Shown in pieces: positions 13,539 through 13,590 of a stretch of 13,590 nucleotides of DNA. The notes beneath the pieces are model-generated. The model was not told the DNA's origin, did not search any database, and saw only the letters and a program-made list of their open reading frames with translations. Source of the stretch: Dehalococcoidia bacterium UBA2158 (lineage in GTDB: Bacteria; Chloroflexota; Dehalococcoidia; Lucifugimonadales; UBA3495); assembly GCA_002328185.1 (NCBI GenBank), contig DCWQ01000013.1, forward strand, positions 1,359 to 14,948. Direction: 5' to 3'. Every line of letters starts with the position of its first letter. Positions within the stretch are counted from its first letter, which is position 1. Both the position numbers and the translations under genes were made by a program.

Positions 13539-13560
13539 ATTTAGCCTGGTCGGGCTAAAT
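13539..13560. promoter_or_regulatory. Palindrome in the amidohydrolase leader
   Basis: ATTTAGCC (13539-13546) and GGCTAAAT (13553-13560) are perfect 8-bp inverted repeats with a 6-nt centre. The centre-to-centre distance of 14 nt is near one and a half helical turns. It lies about 22 nt upstream of the ATG. It could be an operator, an mRNA leader hairpin, or the terminator of a + strand gene; no gene on the right edge is visible to decide. Confidence 0.4.
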
Positions 13561-13590
13561 TAGCACTTTCATCAATCGTCCGCCATCAGA

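Overview
The window is a stretch of bacterial chromosome with moderately high GC and mostly short intergenic gaps. It carries scattered catabolic enzymes: a GMC oxidoreductase, an isochorismatase-fold hydrolase, an amidohydrolase, a CMD-family protein and a RidA-type protein. It also has a DUF1800/DUF1501 pair with an NHL beta-propeller, a CxxC-x17-CxxC zinc-ribbon protein, and intergenic repeats of the 'TTCGACA..GCTC' and 'ATTCC..GC TTTC GC..GGAAT' kinds. This combination recalls uncultured Chloroflexota (SAR202/Dehalococcoidia-like). That is an impression from gene content, not a demonstrated placement; the window holds no rRNA or other marker gene.

Layout, left to right. (1) 1-527: 3' part of a trans-aconitate methyltransferase gene (+) and its hairpin terminator. 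(2) 767-1829: a two-gene + strand unit, a divergent CinA-C/PncC-like protein then a RidA-family protein, closed by a long hairpin that also faces the convergent zinc-ribbon gene (1891-2214, -). (3) 2445-5507: a - strand run transcribed isochorismatase-like hydrolase -> GMC oxidoreductase -> EamA-type transporter, probably one operon. (4) 5508-6498: a gene-poor stretch with a MITE-like inverted repeat, then a + strand lipoprotein pseudogene that changes frame twice and has one in-frame stop. (5) 6495-8112: NudC-type NAD diphosphatase (-) divergent from a CMD-family gene (+), with promoter-like elements for both between them. (6) 8113-8567: about 450 bp of non-coding DNA built from several small repeat types. 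(7) 8568-12286: a - strand unit DUF1800 -> DUF1501 -> NHL beta-propeller, with a good sigma70-like promoter before it and an intrinsic terminator after it. (8) 12510-13517: a metal-dependent amidohydrolase (-) with a palindrome in its leader.

Functionally, the isochorismatase/GMC/EamA run looks like a small-molecule oxidation and hydrolysis module with its own permease, substrate unknown. NudC and the CinA-like protein could both touch pyridine-nucleotide recycling, but they are not linked in one operon. DUF1800 and DUF1501 are well-known partners of unsettled function. Here neither has a visible export signal, and a propeller protein follows them.

No defence system, CRISPR array, tRNA, rRNA, phage gene or transposase was seen. 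The most interesting material is the DUF1800-DUF1501-NHL unit, the isochorismatase-GMC-EamA module, the covarying repeat hairpins in 8113-8507, and the decaying lipoprotein gene.
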